Source: an uncultured Eubacterium sp.
GTDB lineage: Bacteria; Bacillota; Clostridia; Lachnospirales; Lachnospiraceae
Direction: 5' to 3'
DNA: 8,979 bases
Assembly (NCBI GenBank): GCA_934317205.1
Contig: CAKREL010000089.1
Span: forward strand, 1 to 8,979
The position numbers and the translations under genes were made by a program. The notes beneath the pieces are model-generated. The model saw only the letters and a program-made list of their open reading frames with translations. It did not search any database and had not been told where the DNA came from. Below are positions 1 to 5,846 of this stretch, piece after piece. How positions within the stretch are numbered: the first letter of the stretch is position 1; each line of letters begins with the position of its first letter.

Positions 1-133
1 CCTCGGAAAGTTCTGTAATGCCCGCCTCCAGCTTCTTACAGTGCTTACAGGTTGCAGAATAGAATTCTACAACGACAATACTATGTGTTCTGATTACTTT
101 TTCAAAATTTTCTCTTGTCAATTCATTTACCAT
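1..133 (-). CDS. thioredoxin-like protein with CKHC active site (partial, N-terminal 44 residues)
   Basis: The visible 44 residues begin MVNELTRENFEKVI and continue through a beta strand (IVVVEFYSA) into a CxxC motif, TCKHCKKLE, with cysteines at 29 and 32. This is the start of a thioredoxin fold; the rest runs off the left edge of the window. Thioredoxins reduce protein disulfides in the cytoplasm and are recharged by thioredoxin reductase, whose gene ends 72 bases upstream on the same strand, so the two are probably co-transcribed. The start is supported by an AAAGGA ribosome binding site about 9 bases before the ATG. The oddity is the active site: ordinary thioredoxins have WCGPC, whereas this one has CKHC preceded by Thr and no Trp. 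It could be a specialised thioredoxin or a related dithiol protein. The fold is fairly sure, the exact substrate unknown. Confidence 0.85.
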   Translation of the reverse strand, partial: MVNELTRENFEKVIRTHSIVVVEFYSATCKHCKKLEAGITELSE

Positions 134-205
134 GCTGTTGCATCCTTTCTATCTCATCCTTAATTTGCGGCTTTCGCTCTATATTAAGCGGGTTATTATT
201 GTAAG

Positions 206-1105
206 TTATCTTCTAATAATATATTGTATTGCTGAATTTGCTGCATTTGCGCCATCTGCTGCTGCAGTGATGATCTGTCTGAGTTCTTTTGTTCTGACAT
301 CGCCAGCTACGAAGAATCCCTTTTCTGATGTTATTCCATCTTCGCCGGCTTTAATATATCCATTCTCATCCAATGCCACGATATCTTTGACAGCTTCTGT
401 CTGTGGAATCATGCCGATTGCTACAAAAATACCTTGTATGTCCAATACTTTTCCAGTATCTAAAAGCAGGCTTTCTACTCTCTTTTCACCTGTAATTTCC
501 TGCACTTTCGCATTGCGAATGATTTCTACATTTTCTTTCTGCTCCAGTTTTGCAAGTGTGGATGCATCGCCTCGAAACTCTGCTCTGCGGTGAATCAGGT
601 AAACTTTGTTACAGATTTCAGAAAGTAGTAAGGCATCATCCAAGGCACTGTTTCCTCCACCGATCACTGCTACATCTTTTTCCCGGTAAAAAGCTCCGTC
701 ACAAGATGCACAGTAAGAAATTCCTTTATGTTCGAATTTTTCACTTCCTGGAACGGTAAATTTCCGATGAGCGGCTCCAGCGCTATAGATTACTGTTTTG
801 CTTTCCAAAATTTCTGCGCCCTTCAATGTGGTTTTGTACCCTGTGGCTGTTTTTTCAAAAGAAACTGCTTCTCCTTCGAAAAAAGCTATTCCAAGTGCTT
901 CTACATGTTCCCGGATTTTTTCACCTAATTCATAACCGTTGCTTCCATAAAAACCGGGATAGTTATCAATGCGGCTGCTCTCTGCCATCTGACCGGTTCC
1001 TTCATATTCTTTTTCAACAATCAACACGTCCATATTGGCTCGTTTTGCATAAATTGCTGCGGTCATTCCCGCAGGTCCACTTCCGATGATCAGAACATCT
1101 GTCAT
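206..1105 (-). CDS. trxB: thioredoxin reductase (NADPH, FAD-dependent, low molecular weight type)
   Basis: 299 residues, slightly short of the usual 305-320 but complete. The FAD-binding motif GSGPAG is at residues 8-13. The redox-active disulfide is CASC at 132-135, followed by DGAFY. The NADPH-binding glycine motif GGGNSA is at 149-154, with the HRRAEFR segment (172-178) that in this family contacts the NADPH 2'-phosphate. The C-terminal FAD-closing motif GFFVAGDVR is at 263-271, followed by RQIITAAADGANAA. The enzyme passes electrons from NADPH through FAD and its dithiol to thioredoxin in the cytoplasm. A GGGAGG ribosome binding site lies about 8 bases before the ATG. The next gene encodes a thioredoxin-like protein, its likely partner. 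The family call is secure; NADPH preference is inferred from the HRR motif and was not tested against the ferredoxin- or F420-linked relatives found in anaerobes. Confidence 0.95.
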   Translation of the reverse strand: MTDVLIIGSGPAGMTAAIYAKRANMDVLIVEKEYEGTGQMAESSRIDNYPGFYGSNGYELGEKIREHVEALGIAFFEGEAVSFEKTATGYKTTLKGAEILESKTVIYSAGAAHRKFTVPGSEKFEHKGISYCASCDGAFYREKDVAVIGGGNSALDDALLLSEICNKVYLIHRRAEFRGDASTLAKLEQKENVEIIRNAKVQEITGEKRVESLLLDTGKVLDIQGIFVAIGMIPQTEAVKDIVALDENGYIKAGEDGITSEKGFFVAGDVRTKELRQIITAAADGANAANSAIQYIIRR

Positions 1106-1169
1106 TTATTTTTCCTCCCGTTTTTCTTTTCCTATTATTCATAGTTATTTAATAGGTTTTGCATGTCAT

Positions 1170-1180
1170 TGATACTATCA
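1170..1180. promoter_or_regulatory. short perfect dyad in the trxB upstream region
   Basis: TGATA and TATCA arms flank a single C, forming an 11-base inverted repeat about 65-75 bases before the trxB start codon. It sits between the terminator of the LysR-family gene and the trxB ribosome binding site, where an operator would be expected. I see no convincing -35/-10 pair next to it, so a regulatory role is only a possibility. Confidence 0.25.
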
Positions 1181-1206
1181 CATCAAATAGGGACTGTCTA
1201 ATACAC

Positions 1207-1250
1207 AAAAAAAATAACCGGCTATAGTTTTTTTCTATAGCTGGTTATTT
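1207..1250 (-). terminator. intrinsic terminator of the LysR-family gene
   Basis: The arms at 1211-1227 and 1235-1251 pair over about 17 bases (core CTATAG/CTATAG) around a 7-base loop. Read on the minus strand, the stem is followed by eight T residues. It begins about 12 bases after the stop codon of the LysR-family gene. One position is A-C on the minus-strand RNA but G-U on the plus strand. No plus-strand gene needs a terminator here. Confidence 0.85.
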
Positions 1251-1262
1251 TGGTGGCTGAAC

Positions 1263-2192
1263 CTACTGCGCCAGATACAGCCGCAAAGCTGCCACATATT
1301 CCTGGCCCAGTTTACTCAAAATCATATTTTTTCTGGTGACATACCCAATCTCCATCTGATTTTCTTCCTGCGTATCATCGGTCTGTCCTTCATTTTGAAA
1401 CGCTACTGCCCGATAATCGCTGCCATTAAGCTCTTCACAGATCAGGCCGGAACAAAGCGTATATCCATTCAGTCCAACCATCAGGTTCAGCATTGTTGCC
1501 CGGTCGTTCGCATGAATGATCTGACTGTATTCATTGGTAGGAAACAATTCTTCTGCCAGATAAAAAGAACTGGCATCCCCCTGTTCAAATGACAAACATG
1601 GGTAGTGTTCCAATTGCTCCAGTGTCAGATAGGGTTCCTTCGCCAGCGGATGATTTTTCCACAAATACACATACGCTTTGCAGGTGATCAGTGGGTGAAA
1701 TTCCAAATTTTCGGATTTAAACAATTTTTCCATAGATTTCCGATTAAATTCACTCAGATATAACACGCCAATCTCGCTTTTCATCGTACTAACTTCCTGA
1801 ATGACTTCAGCCGTCTTAGTCTCCCGGATCGCCAGTTCATATTTTGACATATCAAGTTTCTTTGCAATATCCACAAATGCCTTTACCGCAAAAGAATAAT
1901 GCTGCGTAGATACCGCAAATTTCTTTTTATAAGAACCACCTTCTCCATAACGCTGCATCAGTTGTTCATACTCCCGGTAAATCTCACGGGCATACGTCAA
2001 AAACTCTACGCCATCATTGGTCAATGTCACGCCACGTCCAGTGCGGAAAAAAATAGTGATTCCTATTTCTTTTTCCAATTCCTTTAAAGCATTCGTCAGC
2101 GATGGCTGTGATACATATAACTGCTCTGCTGCCTTATTCAGTGATTTCGTTTCTGCAATGGTTAATATATATTTTAACTGTACAAATGTCAT
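1263..2192 (-). CDS. LysR-family transcriptional regulator, effector unknown
   Basis: 309 residues, the normal length for the family. The N-terminal winged helix-turn-helix spans about residues 1-60, with the typical core SLNKAAEQLYVSQPSLTNAL at 17-36, then KELEKEIGITIFFRTGRGVTLT. A linker helix runs to about 88. Residues 92-305 form the two-lobed periplasmic-binding-protein-like domain that binds a small effector, including the IGVLYL strand at 141-146. An AGAAGGAA ribosome binding site lies about 6 bases before the ATG. LysR regulators often control a divergent neighbour, but none exists here: the gene is flanked on both sides by co-directional genes, with terminators on either side. It is therefore a stand-alone unit that may regulate itself or distant genes. 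Cysteines occur at 171, 199, 247 and 252, but no known redox pattern is recognised. The family is certain; target and ligand cannot be told. Confidence 0.93.
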   Translation of the reverse strand: MTFVQLKYILTIAETKSLNKAAEQLYVSQPSLTNALKELEKEIGITIFFRTGRGVTLTNDGVEFLTYAREIYREYEQLMQRYGEGGSYKKKFAVSTQHYSFAVKAFVDIAKKLDMSKYELAIRETKTAEVIQEVSTMKSEIGVLYLSEFNRKSMEKLFKSENLEFHPLITCKAYVYLWKNHPLAKEPYLTLEQLEHYPCLSFEQGDASSFYLAEELFPTNEYSQIIHANDRATMLNLMVGLNGYTLCSGLICEELNGSDYRAVAFQNEGQTDDTQEENQMEIGYVTRKNMILSKLGQEYVAALRLYLAQ

Positions 2193-2247
2193 GTTTATTC
2201 CTTCTTTCGGTAATGCTGATTACTTCGTGTCATTTTCCTTAAACGCT

Positions 2248-2276
2248 AGTTTATCATCTTTATATCATACTTTCAA
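2248..2276 (-). promoter_or_regulatory. probable promoter of the LysR-family gene
   Basis: On the minus strand a TTGAAA -35 box (2271-2276, five of six consensus bases) is followed by a 17-base spacer and TAAACT (2248-2253, four of six). A TGA just before the -10 box gives an extended -10. The predicted start near 2241 leaves an untranslated leader of about 50 bases before the LysR start codon. Confidence 0.55.
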
Positions 2277-2291
2277 AAGAATTCTGGCAAA

Positions 2292-2306
2292 ACTAATACC
2301 ATTAGT
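2292..2306. promoter_or_regulatory. perfect dyad upstream of the LysR promoter, candidate operator
   Basis: ACTAAT and ATTAGT flank a 3-base ACC centre, giving a perfect 15-base inverted repeat. It is centred about 58 bases upstream of the predicted LysR-gene transcription start, close to where LysR-type regulators usually place their recognition site. It lies just past the Rrf2-gene terminator. Self-regulation by the LysR protein is inferred from position only. Confidence 0.4.
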
Positions 2307-2308
2307 CC

Positions 2309-2345
2309 AAAAATGCGGGATCTCACCACTGTGAAATCCCGCATT
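2309..2345 (-). terminator. intrinsic terminator of the Rrf2-family gene
   Basis: The arms at 2312-2326 and 2331-2345 form a 15-base stem (core GCGGGAT/ATCCCGC) with a CACT loop. The single imperfect position becomes a G-U pair in minus-strand RNA, so the stem is continuous in that direction, and five T residues follow. It starts 2 bases after the stop codon of the Rrf2-family gene. Confidence 0.88.
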
Positions 2346-2347
2346 CG

Positions 2348-2809
2348 TTATTTGCCTATGATTTTATTTTCCTTTTCCTGCGCCAGATATTTTTTTAAAT
2401 CTTCCCTGACATCCTCCAGCGTAATGGACTGTAATTCCCGCTCCATCGCATTCTGCACCCGCTCCAGTTTTTCATCCAGCACATGATGAATATTTCTTCC
2501 AACCGGGCAGACCTTATTCGGATTTTCATGGAAATGAAAGAGCTGATTTTCTTCCACACACTCTACTGCACGATAAATATCCAGAAATGTGATCTCTGAT
2601 AACGGCTTTGCAATCGTAGTTCCACCGGTTCCCCGCACCACCTCAATAAGTCCTGCTGCCTTGAGCTGTCCTAATATTTTTCGAATGATGACAGGATTTA
2701 CATTCGTACTTCCTGCAATAAAATCACTGGTCACTTTATAATCATCTTTGAATGTATCCACACAGGCAAAAATATGAATTGCCAGCGTAAATCTGCTTGA
2801 AATCTGCAT
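2348..2809 (-). CDS. Rrf2-family transcriptional regulator (YwnA/HypR-like, no Fe-S cysteine triad)
   Basis: 153 residues counted from the ATG at 2809, giving the typical family start MQISSRFTLAIHIF. A longer reading from a TTG at 2833 adds eight residues but has no ribosome binding site and begins inside the leader, so I prefer the ATG (AAGG about 11 bases upstream). Residues 1-65 are the winged helix-turn-helix (VNPVIIRKILGQLKAAGLIEVVRG at about 37-60, shown here in two runs: VNPVIIRKIL and GQLKAAGLIEVVRG). IscR- and NsrR-type members bind Fe-S through three nearby cysteines. This protein has only Cys84 and Cys101, the latter in NKVCPVGRNIHHVLDEKL, resembling from memory the YwnA/HypR branch in which a single conserved Cys can sense oxidants. 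The C-terminal helix (about 105-150) would dimerise. The gene has its own promoter and terminator. Family certain; thiol sensing is inference. Confidence 0.9.
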   Translation of the reverse strand: MQISSRFTLAIHIFACVDTFKDDYKVTSDFIAGSTNVNPVIIRKILGQLKAAGLIEVVRGTGGTTIAKPLSEITFLDIYRAVECVEENQLFHFHENPNKVCPVGRNIHHVLDEKLERVQNAMERELQSITLEDVREDLKKYLAQEKENKIIGK

Positions 2810-2817
2810 TTTTCTAC

Positions 2818-2875
2818 CAACCTTATCTATCAATACTTACACTATAGTAAAAAACAAAGGTTTTTGCAACCTTAT
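2818..2875. repeat. operator-like repeats at the Rrf2 promoter
   Basis: The 9-base word CAACCTTAT occurs at 2818-2826 and again at 2867-2875, 49 bases apart. An inverted copy of its core, AAGGTT at 2857-2862, pairs with AACCTT at 2868-2873 to form a perfect 6-5-6 dyad. The dyad covers the -35 box of the Rrf2 gene, and the other direct copy lies in its leader just before the start codon. Binding there would block transcription, so autorepression by the Rrf2 protein is a reasonable reading, though untested. Confidence 0.45.
2841..2869 (-). promoter_or_regulatory. strong sigma-A-type promoter of the Rrf2-family gene
   Basis: On the minus strand TTGCAA (2864-2869, five of six consensus) is followed by a spacer of exactly 17 bases and TATAGT (2841-2846, five of six). 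Transcription would start near 2834, about 25 bases before the preferred ATG at 2809. That start also places the alternative TTG codon at the very 5' end of the transcript, which argues against its use. Confidence 0.75.
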
Positions 2876-2890
2876 TTCCTACATGGCATA

Positions 2891-2912
2891 AGGAGCAGTG
2901 ATCACTGCTCCT
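2891..2912. repeat. 22-base perfect palindrome containing a stop codon
   Basis: AGGAGCAGTGA is followed at once by its exact reverse complement, with no spacer. The TGA stop codon of the HD-GYP/GGDEF gene (2902-2904) lies inside the second half on the plus strand. As RNA it could fold into a hairpin of about 9 base pairs. In the direction of that gene the following bases (TTATGCC) are a poor U tract, while the plus strand has a better one (CTTTTTCTTTC). It may be a weak terminator or a protein-binding site ahead of the Rrf2 promoter. Confidence 0.6.
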
Positions 2913-5733
2913 CTTTTTCTTTCATCATCGAAATATACTCATATTTTGGAATAAAATCACTCTTACCATTCTGTGCATAATACTGCATGAAAATACGATC
3001 CATGACTTTTGGAATCTGCTCTTCATCCGTTTCTGTCAAAATAAGCAGATATTGCATAGCACTGTACCGTGTGCACACGTCTACTTTCCTGATTTTCTGT
3101 CGGATAGCCTGCTCCATGCTTTCCAGTGCACGCTCAATATTTTCAATATACATCACACAATCTGATATGGTATCCAACGTAACCATAACCAGATAACAAC
3201 GATATTTATAACGTTCTCCCAGATGGTTCATGTATTCGTAAATCTTTGCAAATTCCCGATAATCCAAATCCAGCGCACCAGAATAATTTCCACTTTCCCG
3301 CAATGCTTTTGCAATCAGTGCCAGGTCCTTTCCCACTCCGTAATCAGTCTGGTACTCATTTTCCATTTGATGATAAAAATAAAAATTATCCTTTCCATTC
3401 TGTTTTACATAATATAATGCCTTATCCGCTTTAGAATAGCACTCTTCAAAAGAATCTCCTTTCGCCGTTTCACAGATTCCGGCAGAAATCGAAGCATATC
3501 GGATCTCTACATCTTTTTCCCGCATATTCCGGAATTTTCCGATAATTCCACTTACAATTTCTGAAATCTCCTCCATCGAAACTTCTGGTACAAACATCAG
3601 AAATTCGTCACCACCAAGACGACATACAACGGAATGCTGTGCATATTCAAGTAATAGAGAACCCAAAAATTTCAATGCCCGGTCACCGGCTTTATGACCA
3701 TAGATATCATTTATTTTTTTCAGATTATCCATATCCAGGAAAACCAGATAACCATTGTCCTGCTGCATAAACTGTGCTGCCATTTTTTCTCCACGATTAC
3801 GCATAGGAAGTCCTGTAAGGAAGTCAAAGCCCTCACTGTCCTCTTGGGTTCTCATAGTTGTCATGACATTTGAAATAAATTTACCGATTTCAATTTCCAC
3901 ATCCGGTGTACTGTATTCCACGTCCGTACCAATGTGCTCTTCATCGATAACCAGACGATTTTCCCGCAGAAGCTTTAAAAAGACGTCTGTAATTTCCGGA
4001 TCGAACTGTAACCCACGATTTTTCGAAATTTCATTATAAATAGCCTCCATGTCAAGTGGATTACGGTATATTCTCCTTGACTTCATAGCATCATAACAGT
4101 CTGCCACAGCTGCAATTCTGGCTGGTAACGGAATTTCTTCCCCTTTCAGACCATCCGGGTAACCACTTCCATCATAATGCTCATGATGATAACGTGCTAC
4201 TTCCTGCACATGACGGATCAATGTGATATTCTTTAATATCTCTGAACCGATCACTGTATGCTCCTTGATTACTGCATATTCTTCTTCTGTCAGCTTCGTC
4301 GGCTTATTTAAAATCATGTCTGGAATTCCTATTCTTCCAATATCATGTAAATGCACTGCATTACGCAGATTTGAAATTTCCTTCTGATTCCATCCAAGTT
4401 CCTTTGCAATGAGAGCCGAATATTCTGCTACACGATGCGAATGGCCTCTGGTATACTCGTCTTTCGCCTCTATCGTCGTTGACAACGTCTGCATCAACTG
4501 CAGAGACATGGTTTCCATCTGCTTTCTGCGCTTTTTCATTTCCTGTCTCTGACGTGAATTTTCCATGTTTTGCACATTACGGATGGTTCTGATCAGATTT
4601 ACAAATAGCAGCACGATCATACCTATCCCCATAAACATGCCATAAATAGAGATGACAAAATATGACGATACAGATTCCACTGCGACTGAAAGAAGCGCCA
4701 CAAACAGTCCTGGCACAACATAACGGTTTTTGTGGATATATCCGTGATGCAGATCATAACATACAGTTGCAACTACCAATATCAGTGTCACTCCAAGAAT
4801 CGCATGAGCTACCGGCATTGTCTCTATAAAATCTGCTACACCAGTCAGATGCAACACACAACAGACTACAAAATTCAATACAGAAACGTATTCCATCCAG
4901 CGAAATACTTTCTGATGTCTTCCATTCTGCATACTGTCAATATAGTATACGATCGGCAGTGGACATAACATGATTATTACAAAACACAACGTGGAAAGCA
5001 CTGATGCATTCGGCACCAGTAACTGTCTCATTTTTGATTCTCCAAGCATCCAGCCGGCTGCCATAATAATGCACCATCCCAGATACTCCATATCAAATTT
5101 TACATGATATACCAAACCAAGTGCAATACTGAAGATAACCGTAACGGTTCCTGCAAACAGTAGAAAAAATGCAATAATCGTCGCCAAACCATAAGAATCA
5201 AATATATATTCCCATATTTCAGCCTTATCTCCACAGAACACTTCGTTTACTACTCCGGCATATTTTGCTGTATGTGTCTTTAATTCAATGCGCACTTCTT
5301 TTCCGGCATCATCCTCTGATGTCGGACAGAATACATACCGGCTGGCTGAATTTTTACCGGCTATTCTGGTATCCGAAGTATCATATACGACTCGCAACTG
5401 ACCATCCACATAAAAGCGCACATCCTGCAATGAAGAACGGATCATTAACGTCTGCGCATCATAATCTTCGGGCAGTTGTGTCGTCAATACCATCGTTTCG
5501 TTCTCTGCCACATCATATGTCCCCGGTATCTTAATCTGCTCGGTCGTTCCATCTGGTTTTTCCCAGGTAAAATTGCCGTGGTAGATGAGATTTCTGGCAT
5601 TCCTGCTGCTGTCTCTCTCATTTGCCCCGCATATTTCTGCTATCACAAACCAGCATAAAATGGCAAGCATAAGGATATAAAATATCCGTTTTTTATTTTT
5701 TCCTATCTTATAATTCTCTTTCGCCAAACTCAT
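2902..5733 (-). CDS. membrane c-di-GMP signalling protein: sensor, 7TM, HD-GYP and GGDEF domains
   Basis: 943 residues. A hydrophobic anchor (16-34) precedes an extracytoplasmic, strand-rich domain (about 40-175) resembling sugar-binding jelly rolls. About seven membrane segments follow (183-209, 217-231, 245-266, 282-303, 307-326, 338-360, 363-381), then a charged coiled coil (385-410). HD-GYP spans about 412-595 with all hallmark motifs: HDIGRIGIPD at 463-472, HTVIG at 492, HHEHYDGSGYP at 516-526 and RIAAVADCYDAM at 539-550. It should hydrolyse c-di-GMP. GGDEF spans about 635-790, with FLDMDNLKKINDIYGH and an intact GGDEF at 707-711, so it should make c-di-GMP. The inhibitory RxxD site is absent (AQHS instead). 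Residues 845-930 resemble a degenerate second GGDEF (RYSAMQYLLIL at 889-899). GGAG is too close to the first ATG but ideally spaced for a TTG at codon 3. Activities and ligand are inferred. Confidence 0.92.
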   Translation of the reverse strand: MSLAKENYKIGKNKKRIFYILMLAILCWFVIAEICGANERDSSRNARNLIYHGNFTWEKPDGTTEQIKIPGTYDVAENETMVLTTQLPEDYDAQTLMIRSSLQDVRFYVDGQLRVVYDTSDTRIAGKNSASRYVFCPTSEDDAGKEVRIELKTHTAKYAGVVNEVFCGDKAEIWEYIFDSYGLATIIAFFLLFAGTVTVIFSIALGLVYHVKFDMEYLGWCIIMAAGWMLGESKMRQLLVPNASVLSTLCFVIIMLCPLPIVYYIDSMQNGRHQKVFRWMEYVSVLNFVVCCVLHLTGVADFIETMPVAHAILGVTLILVVATVCYDLHHGYIHKNRYVVPGLFVALLSVAVESVSSYFVISIYGMFMGIGMIVLLFVNLIRTIRNVQNMENSRQRQEMKKRRKQMETMSLQLMQTLSTTIEAKDEYTRGHSHRVAEYSALIAKELGWNQKEISNLRNAVHLHDIGRIGIPDMILNKPTKLTEEEYAVIKEHTVIGSEILKNITLIRHVQEVARYHHEHYDGSGYPDGLKGEEIPLPARIAAVADCYDAMKSRRIYRNPLDMEAIYNEISKNRGLQFDPEITDVFLKLLRENRLVIDEEHIGTDVEYSTPDVEIEIGKFISNVMTTMRTQEDSEGFDFLTGLPMRNRGEKMAAQFMQQDNGYLVFLDMDNLKKINDIYGHKAGDRALKFLGSLLLEYAQHSVVCRLGGDEFLMFVPEVSMEEISEIVSGIIGKFRNMREKDVEIRYASISAGICETAKGDSFEECYSKADKALYYVKQNGKDNFYFYHQMENEYQTDYGVGKDLALIAKALRESGNYSGALDLDYREFAKIYEYMNHLGERYKYRCYLVMVTLDTISDCVMYIENIERALESMEQAIRQKIRKVDVCTRYSAMQYLLILTETDEEQIPKVMDRIFMQYYAQNGKSDFIPKYEYISMMKEKEEQ

Positions 5734-5734
5734 T

Positions 5735-5738
5735 CTCC
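5735..5738 (-). promoter_or_regulatory. ribosome binding site suggesting a TTG start for the HD-GYP/GGDEF gene
   Basis: GGAG ends one base before the ATG at 5733, too close for normal initiation. It is 7 bases before an in-frame TTG at 5727-5725, the usual spacing. The true protein may therefore begin at codon 3 (MAKENYKIG, 941 residues). No other ribosome binding site is seen nearby. Confidence 0.5.
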
Positions 5739-5781
5739 ATTCAAGTCAAACGCATGTGAGACTTGGTGCGTTCATCTTTCT

Positions 5782-5799
5782 TTTAGCAATATCGCTAAA
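5782..5799. promoter_or_regulatory. imperfect dyad in the HD-GYP/GGDEF gene upstream region
   Basis: TTTAGC and GCTAAA flank AATATC about 50-65 bases before the start codon. On the minus strand it lies just downstream of a TTGATA (-35-like, five of six) that overlaps TACAAT, a -10-like word at 5804-5809. No full promoter with good spacing can be assigned. An operator over a weak promoter is possible. No terminator is visible between the upstream rlmD gene and this site. Confidence 0.3.
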
Positions 5800-5846
5800 T
5801 TTAATTGTATCAAACATTTCTGCGAAAGAATACCCTCATTTTTCAA

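Noticed and set aside
132..593. Plus-strand 153-codon frame over trxB
   Set aside because: It overlaps the well-supported trxB gene on the other strand, has no ribosome binding site, and its composition is the shadow of that gene. The same applies to every other plus-strand frame in the window.
1186..1206. GGGACTGTCTAATACAC, resembling the end of some insertion sequences
   Set aside because: There is no second end, no transposase and no target duplication in the window. A single match of this length is not enough to call a remnant.
2810..2833. Longer Rrf2 reading frame starting at TTG 2833
   Set aside because: There is no ribosome binding site, the codon lies at the predicted 5' end of the transcript, and family members start at MQIS, which is the ATG at 2809.
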